DNA of 64,000 nt from an uncultured Bacteroidia bacterium (GTDB lineage: Bacteria > Bacteroidota > Bacteroidia > Bacteroidales > F082): contig CADCIH010000009.1 of assembly GCA_902801465.1 (NCBI GenBank), positions 32,314 to 96,313 on the forward strand, given 5' to 3'. Shown piece after piece: positions 17,372 to 25,654 of the stretch; within the stretch, counting starts at the first letter, position 1, and each line of letters begins with the position of its first letter. The notes beneath the pieces are model-generated. The model made no database searches and was not told where the DNA came from. It was given only the letters and a program-made list of their open reading frames with translations. Both the position numbers and the translations under genes were made by a program.

Positions 17372-17704
17372 TCACGCAAACCATTTGTTTAGTGTCTCCT
17401 CGGCCTGTTGTTCCATGGCCGGGGTGACATGTTGTTTGATTTTCCGGTAAGCTATGGCGATGGCTGCGATCTCATCGGCCCAGCCCAAGATGGGGTGGCG
17501 CTTGCTTGAGATGAGGTTTACCGGCAGGATCAGGTATGCCAATGCCCCGTAGACAATCACCTTGGTTGCAGTCGGGGTGTCATCGCTTTTCAGTACATAA
17601 TAAACCAGTAGCGCCTGTTTGGTGGTGAAACGCCCAAAACGTTTGGCGTTGTCCTTGATTTTCTCCCAAAGCAAAGGGAGGTTGAAGTTTGTGGTATTTT
17701 CCAT
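17372..17704 (-). CDS. YkvA-like DUF1232 membrane protein
   Basis: This 110-residue protein is read from the ATG at 17704. The frame stays open to 17737, but that start lies over the -7 element. The DUF1232 core 'YLILPVNLISSKRHPILGWADEIAAIAIAY' forms a short membrane helix with the family's 'P-x-D-x-I-P' region changed to P-V-N-L-I. The family is widespread and its function is poorly known. The gene converges on the flavodoxin gene with a 15-nt gap. Confidence 0.8.
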   Translation of the reverse strand: MENTTNFNLPLLWEKIKDNAKRFGRFTTKQALLVYYVLKSDDTPTATKVIVYGALAYLILPVNLISSKRHPILGWADEIAAIAIAYRKIKQHVTPAMEQQAEETLNKWFA

Positions 17705-17723
17705 GTCTGGCAAATTTTGAGCG

Positions 17724-17731
17724 CAAAGATA
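17724..17731 (-). promoter_or_regulatory. -7 element (TATCTTTG) for the YkvA-like gene
   Basis: TATCTTTG on the minus strand, 19 nt before the ATG at 17704. Confidence 0.45.
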
Positions 17732-17812
17732 CGGCAAAAGGAGGGATGTCGCAAGAGGGGGGGTAGACCAATATTGTCATACTAACCCGTGGTGGTTTTC
17801 CGATAATTTATT

Positions 17813-17820
17813 TAGTTTTG
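17813..17820 (+). promoter_or_regulatory. -7 element (TAGTTTTG) giving a leaderless transcript
   Basis: TAGTTTTG ends 4 nt (CAAC) before the ATG at 17825, so the expected start point is at or next to the A of the ATG. Confidence 0.55.
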
Positions 17821-17824
17821 CAAC

Positions 17825-18628
17825 ATGTCCGAACATTGGGAGATTTACGCCGACTGGAATCCGTGGCACGGTTGCACCAAGATCAGTCCTGGGTGCAAGT
17901 ACTGCTATGTCTATCGGCAGGATGCGTTGTATGGCAGTGAGATTTTCAGCAGTGAATGCCGCAAGACGGGTAATTTCAATCTCCCAATCAAGCGGAAGCG
18001 CGACAAATCGTGGAAGATAGAGAGCGGAAAGGTCGTCTTCACTTGCTTCACCTCGGATTTTCTGTTGAAAGACGCCGATGAATGGCGTCCCGACTGTTGG
18101 CAGATGATGCGTCGCCGAAGCGATTTGTGGTTCTTTTTCTTTACCAAGCGTATAGACCGTTTCATGGAGTGCGTTCCCGACGACTGGGGTGACGGCTATG
18201 ACAATGTCATTGTGGGCTGTACGGTCGAGAATCAGGAGATGGCCGACTATCGTTTGCCCATTTTTCTATCGCTTCCCATCAAGCGCAAGAGCATCATCGC
18301 CTCGCCCTTGCTCACCGCCATGGACCTCACACCCTATTTGAACGAAACCATTGACGAAGTGTCGGTGGGCGGTGAGTCGGGTGTGGATGCCCGTCCTTGC
18401 GACTACGACTGGATTCTTTCTCTTCGCGAGCAGTGTATCGCCAAGGACGTTGCTTTCCGTTTCCACCAGACGGGTGCCCATTTCATCAAGGATGGCAAGA
18501 TGTACTGCGTGCCCCGTTGCTACCAGCTCAGCCAGGCCCACAAGGCCAACATCGATTACAAAATCGGCAAATACCTCGTTCCCGAAACGGTGAAGTTCCA
18601 GTGGAGGGAGGAGGATTATCATGATTAA
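17825..18628 (+). CDS. DUF5131 (phage Gp37/Gp68-type) radical-SAM-like protein
   Basis: In this 267-residue protein the N-terminal motif 'WNPWHGCTKISPGCKYCY' gives Cys17, Cys24 and Cys27 (CX6CX2C), like a radical-SAM iron-sulfur site. The rest matches the DUF5131 family by 'FTCFTSDFLLKDADEWR', 'FFTKRIDRF' and 'GGESGVDARP'. Members occur in phages and near bacterial defence genes, and the reaction is not known to me. The promoter abuts the start codon, implying a leaderless mRNA. It is the last normal-composition gene before the AT-rich island. Confidence 0.85.
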   Translation: MSEHWEIYADWNPWHGCTKISPGCKYCYVYRQDALYGSEIFSSECRKTGNFNLPIKRKRDKSWKIESGKVVFTCFTSDFLLKDADEWRPDCWQMMRRRSDLWFFFFTKRIDRFMECVPDDWGDGYDNVIVGCTVENQEMADYRLPIFLSLPIKRKSIIASPLLTAMDLTPYLNETIDEVSVGGESGVDARPCDYDWILSLREQCIAKDVAFRFHQTGAHFIKDGKMYCVPRCYQLSQAHKANIDYKIGKYLVPETVKFQWREEDYHD

Positions 18629-18754
18629 GTCTCAGTTGAAGATTATTGCCGGAGGACGGGAAGGTTTTTGGCCTTAGGGGTAGTATCCGAAATACAAGAA
18701 TGTTACACATTTGAGTAATTTTTTCTTCGAAGATGAAACATTAGGCCGTCTTTT

Positions 18755-18787
18755 GCTACTTGTTGGCGAATTATAAAAACAAGTAGC
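18755..18787. promoter_or_regulatory. 10-bp inverted repeat abutting a start codon
   Basis: GCTACTTGTT (18755-18764) and AACAAGTAGC (18778-18787) are perfect inverted copies separated by 13 nt. The right arm ends 1 nt before the ATG at 18789. It could be an operator or a 5'-UTR stem-loop that masks initiation. The rest of 18629-18754 shows no gene. Confidence 0.65.
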
Positions 18788-18788
18788 T

Positions 18789-19148
18789 ATGACACCGACT
18801 CGTGAACAATTCAAAGAATTCATTGCCGCCGTGCAAAAGGCGCAGCAAAAAGAGGACAACTTAAACAAAGCATTGGAACTGATTTGGGATGATGACCAAG
18901 GTCAATACCCCCCATTTTACATTTCACCACTTTGGGATGCTATTTACAAAGCCTTCAACTTCATGTTTGGACTTGAAGATGATGAATATGTTGGGAACGA
19001 ACTCTCCTGGTGGTTGGAGGAGGCACCTCAAAATGAGGCAAAGTATTGGGTTGATGATAAAGATTACAACGTCAGCGATGTTGACGCATTTTATGACTTT
19101 TTGGTTGAGTTTTTAAAGAAGAAAAAAACGGAAACAAATAATGAATAA
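18789..19148 (+). CDS. Small acidic protein of unknown function
   Basis: This 119-residue protein has no signal peptide and is rich in Asp, Glu, Trp and Tyr ('WWLEEAPQNEAKYWVDD'). It starts with a helical Lys/Gln segment and ends in a basic tail. I do not recognise a family. Its size, acidity and position beside a second unknown acidic protein are typical of immunity or anti-toxin proteins, but no toxin is present and that is only a guess. It is 14 nt upstream of the next gene and more AT-rich than the genes to the left, so it may be the left edge of the island. Confidence 0.65.
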   Translation: MTPTREQFKEFIAAVQKAQQKEDNLNKALELIWDDDQGQYPPFYISPLWDAIYKAFNFMFGLEDDEYVGNELSWWLEEAPQNEAKYWVDDKDYNVSDVDAFYDFLVEFLKKKKTETNNE

Positions 19149-19162
19149 AGGAAGTTATAAAT

Positions 19163-19789
19163 ATGAAAATAACAAGTACAAAACTAAAATCTAAATTAGA
19201 GCAAGCAGCTCGTTTTCTCCACATTTCCATCCCATACGACAAGGATGACAAATACGGCTTAATCTCATTCGACGATGGGTTGATGACAGAACTTGAATGT
19301 GAAAAGGACTTTGTTCCTCCAATGCTCAATATTGAAACTCAGAGGCTTGAAGTCACAGTTGACCTGTTTGAACGTAAAGTGATTGACTGGGATTACAATG
19401 ACTATCTCCGGATGTGGGCCAAAGTATGTGATAGCGGTACCTATACGCTGTTGGATGCCGACATGAAGCCTTTGTGGCAGATCAATGGGTATGTTCCTAA
19501 CGCCATGATACCACCGTACGAAGATGGTTTCGGTGATTATTTGGAGTTGGCGATTGAACATGATGGTGCCTTGCCTCAATGGCAAACTATTCCCGATTTC
19601 TCTGATTTTGTTGAAGATGGCGAAGCGCCCAAACCCATCAAGACCAACAAATGGCATAGAGCGGAAGATGCTTATCGTGATGTCATGCGTCATAAACTCA
19701 ACAATGAAGAGATGATATGGTTGTTACAAAGGTTGATGGCTAAATACACACTTACGCCCAAGGAGATTCTAAAGGAGATATTGTTTTAA
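19163..19789 (+). CDS. Acidic protein of unknown function
   Basis: This 208-residue protein is soluble, with a beta-rich middle containing 'WAKVCDSGTYTLLDADMKPLWQINGYVPNAM' and a helical C-terminus ('AEDAYRDVMRHKLNNEEMIWLLQRLM'). I do not recognise the family. It is probably cotranscribed with the preceding small acidic gene (14-nt gap). A 120-nt gap follows before the ATPase gene. It contains a weak TATCTTTA box 6 nt before that gene's ATG. Confidence 0.65.
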   Translation: MKITSTKLKSKLEQAARFLHISIPYDKDDKYGLISFDDGLMTELECEKDFVPPMLNIETQRLEVTVDLFERKVIDWDYNDYLRMWAKVCDSGTYTLLDADMKPLWQINGYVPNAMIPPYEDGFGDYLELAIEHDGALPQWQTIPDFSDFVEDGEAPKPIKTNKWHRAEDAYRDVMRHKLNNEEMIWLLQRLMAKYTLTPKEILKEILF

Positions 19790-19909
19790 TGGATATGGCC
19801 GTTCGCAAGAATTTGTTGAAAAATACATCTTCTATTCAAGAAAAAATTATTGATATATTACGGAAAAGTTGTATTTTTACAAGTTAATTTGGAATAATTA
19901 TCTTTACTC

Positions 19910-20995
19910 ATGGACGGCTTTAAGAATATAGAAATCAGCAACTTCAGAGGTATTAAACATCTAATCATAGATGATTTCTCAAGAGTTAATGTATTTCTTG
20001 GACAGAATAATTCAGGAAAAAGTTCTGTGTTAGAGGCTATATTACTATTGGCAGGAATGTCAAACCCAGATTTGCCTCTTAGTTTGAATAAGGCAAGAAC
20101 ACGTAATTTTCGAATTGCCTCTCTGCAAGAAACCCGCTACCAATTCTATAATCTAGATTTAACAAACACTCCAGAGTTTTCATCATTGCAGATGGATGGA
20201 ATTAGCCGACATTTACAGACGAGGCTTTTTCATACAGAAACTCCAGATGATGGAGTGCAATCTATTGACGAGCCACTTATTCTGTCAGAAACAGTGAGAC
20301 TGCCCAATACATTAGAGATGCTCTATGATATCACCACGAGCAACGGGACTAAGCGTTTTCGCAGTTCTCTATTTATCAACCAATCTGACGTAGTATCGCG
20401 CCAAGAGCCGTCCAAAGAGTATGTTGAAAAGAATTCTGCGGTATTATTCTCGTCAGATTTGCTATCAAGCAATCTAACTAAGGATTTGTCGGAATTATTT
20501 AAGCGCAAGCTGAAAAACACTTTGTTAGAGTATCTGCAAAAATTCGACACAAAGATAAATGCGATTGAAATCTTGAACAATGATGTGTATGTTGGCTTTG
20601 AGGATGTCAAAGAGATGCTACCTATCAGTATGTCTGGTGATGGTTTACGGCGTTTCCTGAATATTGTTGCTGGTTCGGCAAATCCAAACAACACCATGAT
20701 TCTCATTGACGAAATCGACAACGGCCTGCATTATTCCGCTTACAAGAAGCTTTGGGAGGCCATCTTCGCCTTGGCCACTGACACCAACAAACAGGTGTTT
20801 GTGACCACCCACAGCAAGGAAACTCTTTACCGCTTGAACGAGATGCTGGAAGAACATTCGGAGTATCAGGATGCGTTACGACTCTATACGATTGAAAACA
20901 CCAAACTGAAAGGGCATCAAGCCTATAAATATACCTTTGAGGGACTTGCAGAAGCGTGTAATAATGACATTGAAATCAGAAGCGTTGTGTTATGA
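19910..20995 (+). CDS. SMC/OLD-like AAA ATPase of a PARIS-like pair
   Basis: This 361-residue protein opens with 'ISNFRGIKHLIIDDFSRVNV', has Walker A 'GQNNSGKSS' (31-39), a signature-like 'ISMSGDGLRRFLNI', Walker B 'MILIDEIDNGLH' and the H-loop 'VFVTTHSKET'. This is an ABC-type AAA_15/AAA_21 ATPase as in OLD nucleases and PARIS AriA. The nuclease TOPRIM domain that follows in single-chain OLD proteins is absent but is supplied by the next gene, which overlaps by 4 nt. I infer an abortive-infection or phage-sensing role. It leads the long defence operon. Confidence 0.85.
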   Translation: MDGFKNIEISNFRGIKHLIIDDFSRVNVFLGQNNSGKSSVLEAILLLAGMSNPDLPLSLNKARTRNFRIASLQETRYQFYNLDLTNTPEFSSLQMDGISRHLQTRLFHTETPDDGVQSIDEPLILSETVRLPNTLEMLYDITTSNGTKRFRSSLFINQSDVVSRQEPSKEYVEKNSAVLFSSDLLSSNLTKDLSELFKRKLKNTLLEYLQKFDTKINAIEILNNDVYVGFEDVKEMLPISMSGDGLRRFLNIVAGSANPNNTMILIDEIDNGLHYSAYKKLWEAIFALATDTNKQVFVTTHSKETLYRLNEMLEEHSEYQDALRLYTIENTKLKGHQAYKYTFEGLAEACNNDIEIRSVVL

Positions 20996-21612
20996 AAGGC
21001 TTGTTCACCATATATGTAGAGGGCATTGCTGATGTGGTATTCTTCAAGCAATACATTCATCATTTGTGGGGCGTTGAGGTTCCTGAGAACAGCATCGTGA
21101 AGCTGGATGGTTGGACCAATCTCAAAGGAGCCGCTTGGCAACAGCGCATGAAAACCATGACTGACAATGGCGGCACAAATATCGTCATCATTGATGCTGA
21201 CAAAGATATTGACGCCCGTCGTTCCGACATTCTCAAATGGAAACAAGATAATAGTTTGGAGTTTGAGTTGTTTTTGCTTCCCAACGACAAAGATGCAGGT
21301 GCATTGGAAGACCTATTGGAAAACATCATCAACCCGAACAACAAGCCGATTTTTGAATGTTGGGAAAACTACGAAAAGGAACTGGTGAAATTGGACATTC
21401 CAGGCAGAACGCCCCCGCCCTTGACCACACCAGCCAAGAAAACAAAGATTTACGGGTATCTCGAAGCATTGCTTTTTGAAACAAAGAGCCAGAAAGAATT
21501 GATTAAAGAACCCAACCGCGACTATGAGAACACCCTGCATTGGAATTTGGATGCGGCGTATTTGGGGGCGTTGAAGGGGTTTTTGGAGAGGAATTTAAAG
21601 GAAGAAAACTAA
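20992..21612 (+). CDS. TOPRIM-like DUF3226 protein, partner of the ATPase
   Basis: This 206-residue protein has TOPRIM-type acidic motifs: Glu in 'IYVEGIADVVFFKQY' (about residue 10) and Asp-x-Asp in 'VIIDADKDID'. These are followed by 'FLLPNDKDAGALEDLL', typical of DUF3226. Such domains are metal-dependent nucleases in OLD-like pairs. In PARIS the equivalent partner AriB carries DUF4435 instead, so this is PARIS-like rather than PARIS. The start overlaps the ATPase stop (ATGA), supporting a stoichiometric complex. The methyltransferase start is 2 nt after this stop. Confidence 0.8.
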   Translation: MKGLFTIYVEGIADVVFFKQYIHHLWGVEVPENSIVKLDGWTNLKGAAWQQRMKTMTDNGGTNIVIIDADKDIDARRSDILKWKQDNSLEFELFLLPNDKDAGALEDLLENIINPNNKPIFECWENYEKELVKLDIPGRTPPPLTTPAKKTKIYGYLEALLFETKSQKELIKEPNRDYENTLHWNLDAAYLGALKGFLERNLKEEN

Positions 21613-21614
21613 CT

Positions 21615-22670
21615 ATGGGAAGGCATAAGAATAAATATAAGGCTATTGACTTCTTCTGCGGAGGAGGCGGGATGACGTGTGGACTGCGCCAGGCGGGGAT
21701 TGATGTGATTGCCGGAGTGGATTTTGACGGAAATGCAAAAGAGACATACGAGTTCAACAATCCTGGCAGTACATTTATTTACAAAGATATTAAAAACCTT
21801 TGGAGCGATTATTTTGAAAGAAACTTTGGTGTAAAAAAATACGACGACAAATTAATTATGGTTGGTTGTAGCCCATGCCAATATTATAGTATTATCAATA
21901 CCGACCATAGTAAAGCTGAAAAATCAAAAGGCTTATTGATCAATTTCGCCCGTTTTATCGAGTACTATAGACCTGGATATGTCTTAGTTGAAAATGTTCC
22001 AGGAATAGTTACAAACAAAGAAACCGCCTTATATCGTTTTTTGGATAAGCTGGACTCTCTTGGTTACAAAAATGTGGTCAAAGAAATTGTTGATATGAGT
22101 CAATACGGAGTTCCACAAAGTCGCCGGAGGTTTTCACTCATCGCTACCCGATTGGATGGCGTACAAGTTTCTTTACCCCAAAAGTCAAAAAAAGTACTTA
22201 CTGTAGCTGATGTTTTAGGGGTCGAAAATGGCTTCCCGAAAATAAAGGCAGGACATAAAGACACTACTGACTTTCAACATACAGTTGCAGGATTAAGCGA
22301 AATTAGTTTGAAACGTATGGCGTTGACACCTCACAATGGAGGAAACCGTTTGAGTTGGGCGGACCAACTCGAATTACAGCTTGATTGTTACATCGGGAAA
22401 GATGACATTTTCAAAGACAATTATGGCCGTATGTGGTGGAATAGGCCAGCACCAACAATTACTACAAAGTTTTTCAATATATCTAATGGTCGGTTTGCAC
22501 ATCCAGATGAAGACCGAGCAATATCTATCCGAGAAGGGGCAACGCTACAAACATTTCCCAAAGAATATGTATTTAAAACAAATAGTATTGCAGGAGCAGC
22601 CCGTATCATTGGAAACGCAGTACCTTGCAAGTATGCAAAACAACTAGGTCAATTAATTCAATCGCTTTAA
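21615..22670 (+). CDS. DNA cytosine-C5 methyltransferase 1
   Basis: This 351-residue protein is taken from the ATG at 21615. The frame runs 25 codons further back into the previous gene. C5 motifs are I 'AIDFFCGGGGMTCGL', IV 'GCSPCQYYS' (catalytic Cys), VI 'VLVENVPGI', VIII 'QSRRRFSLIA' and X 'IIGNAVPCKYAKQL'. The target-recognition region is short. It methylates cytosine within an unknown site. It directly precedes the GHKL and receiver-like genes with 2-nt spacing and is clearly distinct from the two later methyltransferases, so it probably has a different target. Confidence 0.93.
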   Translation: MGRHKNKYKAIDFFCGGGGMTCGLRQAGIDVIAGVDFDGNAKETYEFNNPGSTFIYKDIKNLWSDYFERNFGVKKYDDKLIMVGCSPCQYYSIINTDHSKAEKSKGLLINFARFIEYYRPGYVLVENVPGIVTNKETALYRFLDKLDSLGYKNVVKEIVDMSQYGVPQSRRRFSLIATRLDGVQVSLPQKSKKVLTVADVLGVENGFPKIKAGHKDTTDFQHTVAGLSEISLKRMALTPHNGGNRLSWADQLELQLDCYIGKDDIFKDNYGRMWWNRPAPTITTKFFNISNGRFAHPDEDRAISIREGATLQTFPKEYVFKTNSIAGAARIIGNAVPCKYAKQLGQLIQSL

Positions 22671-22672
22671 TT

Positions 22673-25654
22673 ATGGCTCAATTCAGAACACGCGCAAGAA
22701 CATTGGACTTGTTGGGAAGACAACAAATTGCTGGAATTCCTACTGCCATTAACGAATTGATAAAGAATGCGTATGATGCCTATGCAGATCATTTTGATAT
22801 AGATTATTTCAGAAAAGATCGATTAATTGTATTGCGAGACGATGGCATAGGAATGACTAAGGATGAGTTTGAGTCAAGATGGCTTACTTTGGGTACAGAG
22901 AGTAAGTTTAAAAATACTCATTCAAGCCTGCCACCAATTGATCCAGACAAAGAAAGAAGACCCATTACAGGAGAAAAAGGCATAGGAAGATTGGCCATTG
23001 CCTCTATTGGCAAACAAGTACTTATTCTTACTAAATCAAAATTCTCATCTAACCATCCTCAACCGTTTGTTACTGCATTTATAAATTGGTCTTTTTTTGA
23101 ACTACCTGGAATCAATTTAGAGGATATTGTTATACCTATTCAAGAATTTGACCATGTTCCTACAGAATCTGACATCTCATTTTTAAAGCAGCAGGTACTG
23201 GATAATATTGAAAAACTATTTATTAAAGAACTTATAGATTTAAATGCGCGGGATCGATTCAGAAACGATGTCACATCATTTACGGTCAGTCCTTCTGACC
23301 TGCTCAACACGTTACAAGGAATCACCAATTTTAAAAACAACACAGGAGGAACTCATTTTTATATTTCGCCAGTTGACGATGTTCTTAATTCAGATATTGA
23401 TGGTGAATCTGGATCCGATGAAGCCACTAAAATGGAAAAAATGCTTCTGGGTTTTCATAACACCATGACACCTAATCATCCCAAACCTCAAATTGATATA
23501 GCTTTTAGAGAGTATCGCGAAGACAAGGAGTCATTTGAAAGTATTATAGATAAAGAACATTTTTTTACTCCGGAGGAATTTGAATTGGCGGACCATCAAT
23601 TTAGCGGCTCTTTTGATAAATACGGCCAATTTAAAGGTGATATTAGAATATATGGAGAAAAAACATACAAGGATTATGTGGTAAACTGGAAAGAGAATCA
23701 TTATCGAGAAACCCTTTGTGGCCCATTCACAATCAACTTTGCTTATATACAAGGAGAACAAAAAAGCTCCAGATTATCAATTGAAGACTATTCCCGTATT
23801 AAGGCAAAGGGAGACAAATTTGGAGGATTGTATATTTACAGAAACAACATAAGGGTCCTTCCCTATGGCGATTCGGATTATGATTTTTTAGATATTGAGA
23901 AAAATCGTTCAAAGCGCGCTTCTACGGCTTTTTTTTCATACAGACGAATGTTTGGAGCAATATCAATTTCTGAAGATGACAAAAAAAGTTTGTTAATTGA
24001 AAAAGCCGGAAGAGAAGGTTTTATTGAGAACAGAGCCTATAAGGAATTGCAATCAATACTTAAGAATTTCTTGTGGCAATTGGCTACTGAGTTTTTCTTT
24101 GATGGTAGCACCTCGCCATATTCTGAATTTTACAAAGAGAAAAAAGAGGAATTCAACTCACATTATGAAGCATTGGCAAGGCGAGAAAAACTAAATAGCG
24201 GTAAGAAAAAAAAGTTCTTACGAGAATTATCCCAATTTTTCGAATCTTTGACCAATCATACGATAGATAACGAGATTCAAAAAATCATAGATGACTTTTC
24301 GCAACAATTATTAAATATCGGGTATGAACAAGACGAAGATGTTGCCAGCGAAAAAATTCTACGGGCAGAATTTGATGTTAGGAAGAAACTGTCTGATTAT
24401 AAAAAGCAGATAGCCGTGTCCGCTCCCCGTGGTTTTACAATATCAAAAGGTTCAAGACAAGATTTTGAGGCATATTGTGTTGAATATGACAATTTACAAA
24501 AAACCATTTTCAAAGAGGCCGAAGAAAAAATAGACAATCTTATTGAGGCATATACAAAGGCTCGTAATTTTGAAATCAGCAAACGCAAAAGATTGGAACA
24601 AGCTGTTGAATTGATTTCATCAGAAGCCAAATCTATAAATCAAAAGAAGCGTTTGGAAACCAATGACATTGTTTCTTCGGTTTCAAAAAAAGTTAAAGAA
24701 TTAACCTCTGAACTTGTAATGGATCTTGACAAACAGATACAAAATGTTCATGAGCAATTCATTGCATTAAAAACCAAAGATTCTGATACTTTTGATTTGG
24801 TTCAAGAGCGTCAAAGAATGGAAGATGAGATAGAAACCATCAGTCAAAGAAACACATCCTTGATGGATAGAATAATCCGTCAATTCGAAAGTTTTTATGT
24901 CGAAAAGGACGAAGAAGGCAACATTATAACTAATGATCAAATAGCAGAAAGCGTTTCAGAAGAACTGGACTCGTTGAAAGAACAACTACAAGCAGATATT
25001 GAATTGAGCCAGTTGGGGTTGGCTGTTGGGATAATTCATCATGAGTTTAATAGCACCATAACATCTATTCGTCATAGTTTGAAGGATTTACGGGCATGGT
25101 CTGATGTCGATGAGAACTTGGAAGGAATATATAAAAACATCAAGGTTAATTTTGAACATTTAGACCGATATTTGGCACTTATGACGCCATTAAATAGACG
25201 ATTATATAGAGAAAGAGAAGATATTCCGAACTCTGATATCAAATCCTTCTTGAATGATTTATTTAAAAATCGACTGGAGCGGCATGGAATTGATTTTAAA
25301 CAAACGAATGGTTTCTCGCACGGACATATCTATGGTTTCCGTTCAACTTTTTATCCCGTTTTTGTCAACATAATTGACAATGCTATTTATTGGCTGTCAC
25401 AAAGCGAACAACCTAAGAAAGTGATTCGATTACATGCAGATGATTCCGGAATATATATTTCCAATAATGGTCCCGCAATACCAATACAAGATAAAGAGCG
25501 TATCTTTGAATTGCGCTTTTCTCGAAAACCCAATGGAAGAGGTTTGGGATTAAACATCAGTAGAGAAATACTAAATGGAGAAGGTTATGACTTGTTACTT
25601 GTCAACCCTATGCCAGAGGCTAATGTCACATTTAAAATCCAAAAACATGAATAA
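22673..25654 (+). CDS. Double GHKL ATPase: MutL/Hsp90-type N-domain, histidine-kinase-type C-terminus
   Basis: This 993-residue protein starts at the ATG at 22673. The N-terminal GHKL fold has Glu28 and Asn32 in 'INELIKNAYDAY', 'DDGIGM' (56-61) and 'GEKGIGRLA' (100-108), as in MutL, Hsp90 and MORC. A long helical/coiled-coil region (about 590-780) follows. Next comes an H-box-like 'GIIHHEFNSTITSIRHSL' (His789/790), an N-box 'NIIDNAIYWL' (from 899) and the G-box 'GRGLGLNISREIL' (from 955), as in sensor kinases. MutL/MORC-like ATPases linked to restriction-modification operons are known. Carrying both GHKL types is unusual. The next gene encodes a receiver-like partner and overlaps by 8 nt. I infer an ATP-driven DNA-sensing phosphorelay. 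Confidence 0.88.
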   Translation: MAQFRTRARTLDLLGRQQIAGIPTAINELIKNAYDAYADHFDIDYFRKDRLIVLRDDGIGMTKDEFESRWLTLGTESKFKNTHSSLPPIDPDKERRPITGEKGIGRLAIASIGKQVLILTKSKFSSNHPQPFVTAFINWSFFELPGINLEDIVIPIQEFDHVPTESDISFLKQQVLDNIEKLFIKELIDLNARDRFRNDVTSFTVSPSDLLNTLQGITNFKNNTGGTHFYISPVDDVLNSDIDGESGSDEATKMEKMLLGFHNTMTPNHPKPQIDIAFREYREDKESFESIIDKEHFFTPEEFELADHQFSGSFDKYGQFKGDIRIYGEKTYKDYVVNWKENHYRETLCGPFTINFAYIQGEQKSSRLSIEDYSRIKAKGDKFGGLYIYRNNIRVLPYGDSDYDFLDIEKNRSKRASTAFFSYRRMFGAISISEDDKKSLLIEKAGREGFIENRAYKELQSILKNFLWQLATEFFFDGSTSPYSEFYKEKKEEFNSHYEALARREKLNSGKKKKFLRELSQFFESLTNHTIDNEIQKIIDDFSQQLLNIGYEQDEDVASEKILRAEFDVRKKLSDYKKQIAVSAPRGFTISKGSRQDFEAYCVEYDNLQKTIFKEAEEKIDNLIEAYTKARNFEISKRKRLEQAVELISSEAKSINQKKRLETNDIVSSVSKKVKELTSELVMDLDKQIQNVHEQFIALKTKDSDTFDLVQERQRMEDEIETISQRNTSLMDRIIRQFESFYVEKDEEGNIITNDQIAESVSEELDSLKEQLQADIELSQLGLAVGIIHHEFNSTITSIRHSLKDLRAWSDVDENLEGIYKNIKVNFEHLDRYLALMTPLNRRLYREREDIPNSDIKSFLNDLFKNRLERHGIDFKQTNGFSHGHIYGFRSTFYPVFVNIIDNAIYWLSQSEQPKKVIRLHADDSGIYISNNGPAIPIQDKERIFELRFSRKPNGRGLGLNISREILNGEGYDLLLVNPMPEANVTFKIQKHE

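Noticed and set aside
18629-18788. tRNA or att site at the left edge of the island
   Set aside because: No cloverleaf or direct repeat matching the right junction at 34237 could be found by eye.
19910-21612. True PARIS (AriA-AriB) system
   Set aside because: The partner looks like DUF3226, not DUF4435, and both proteins are shorter than I would expect, so only PARIS-like is claimed.
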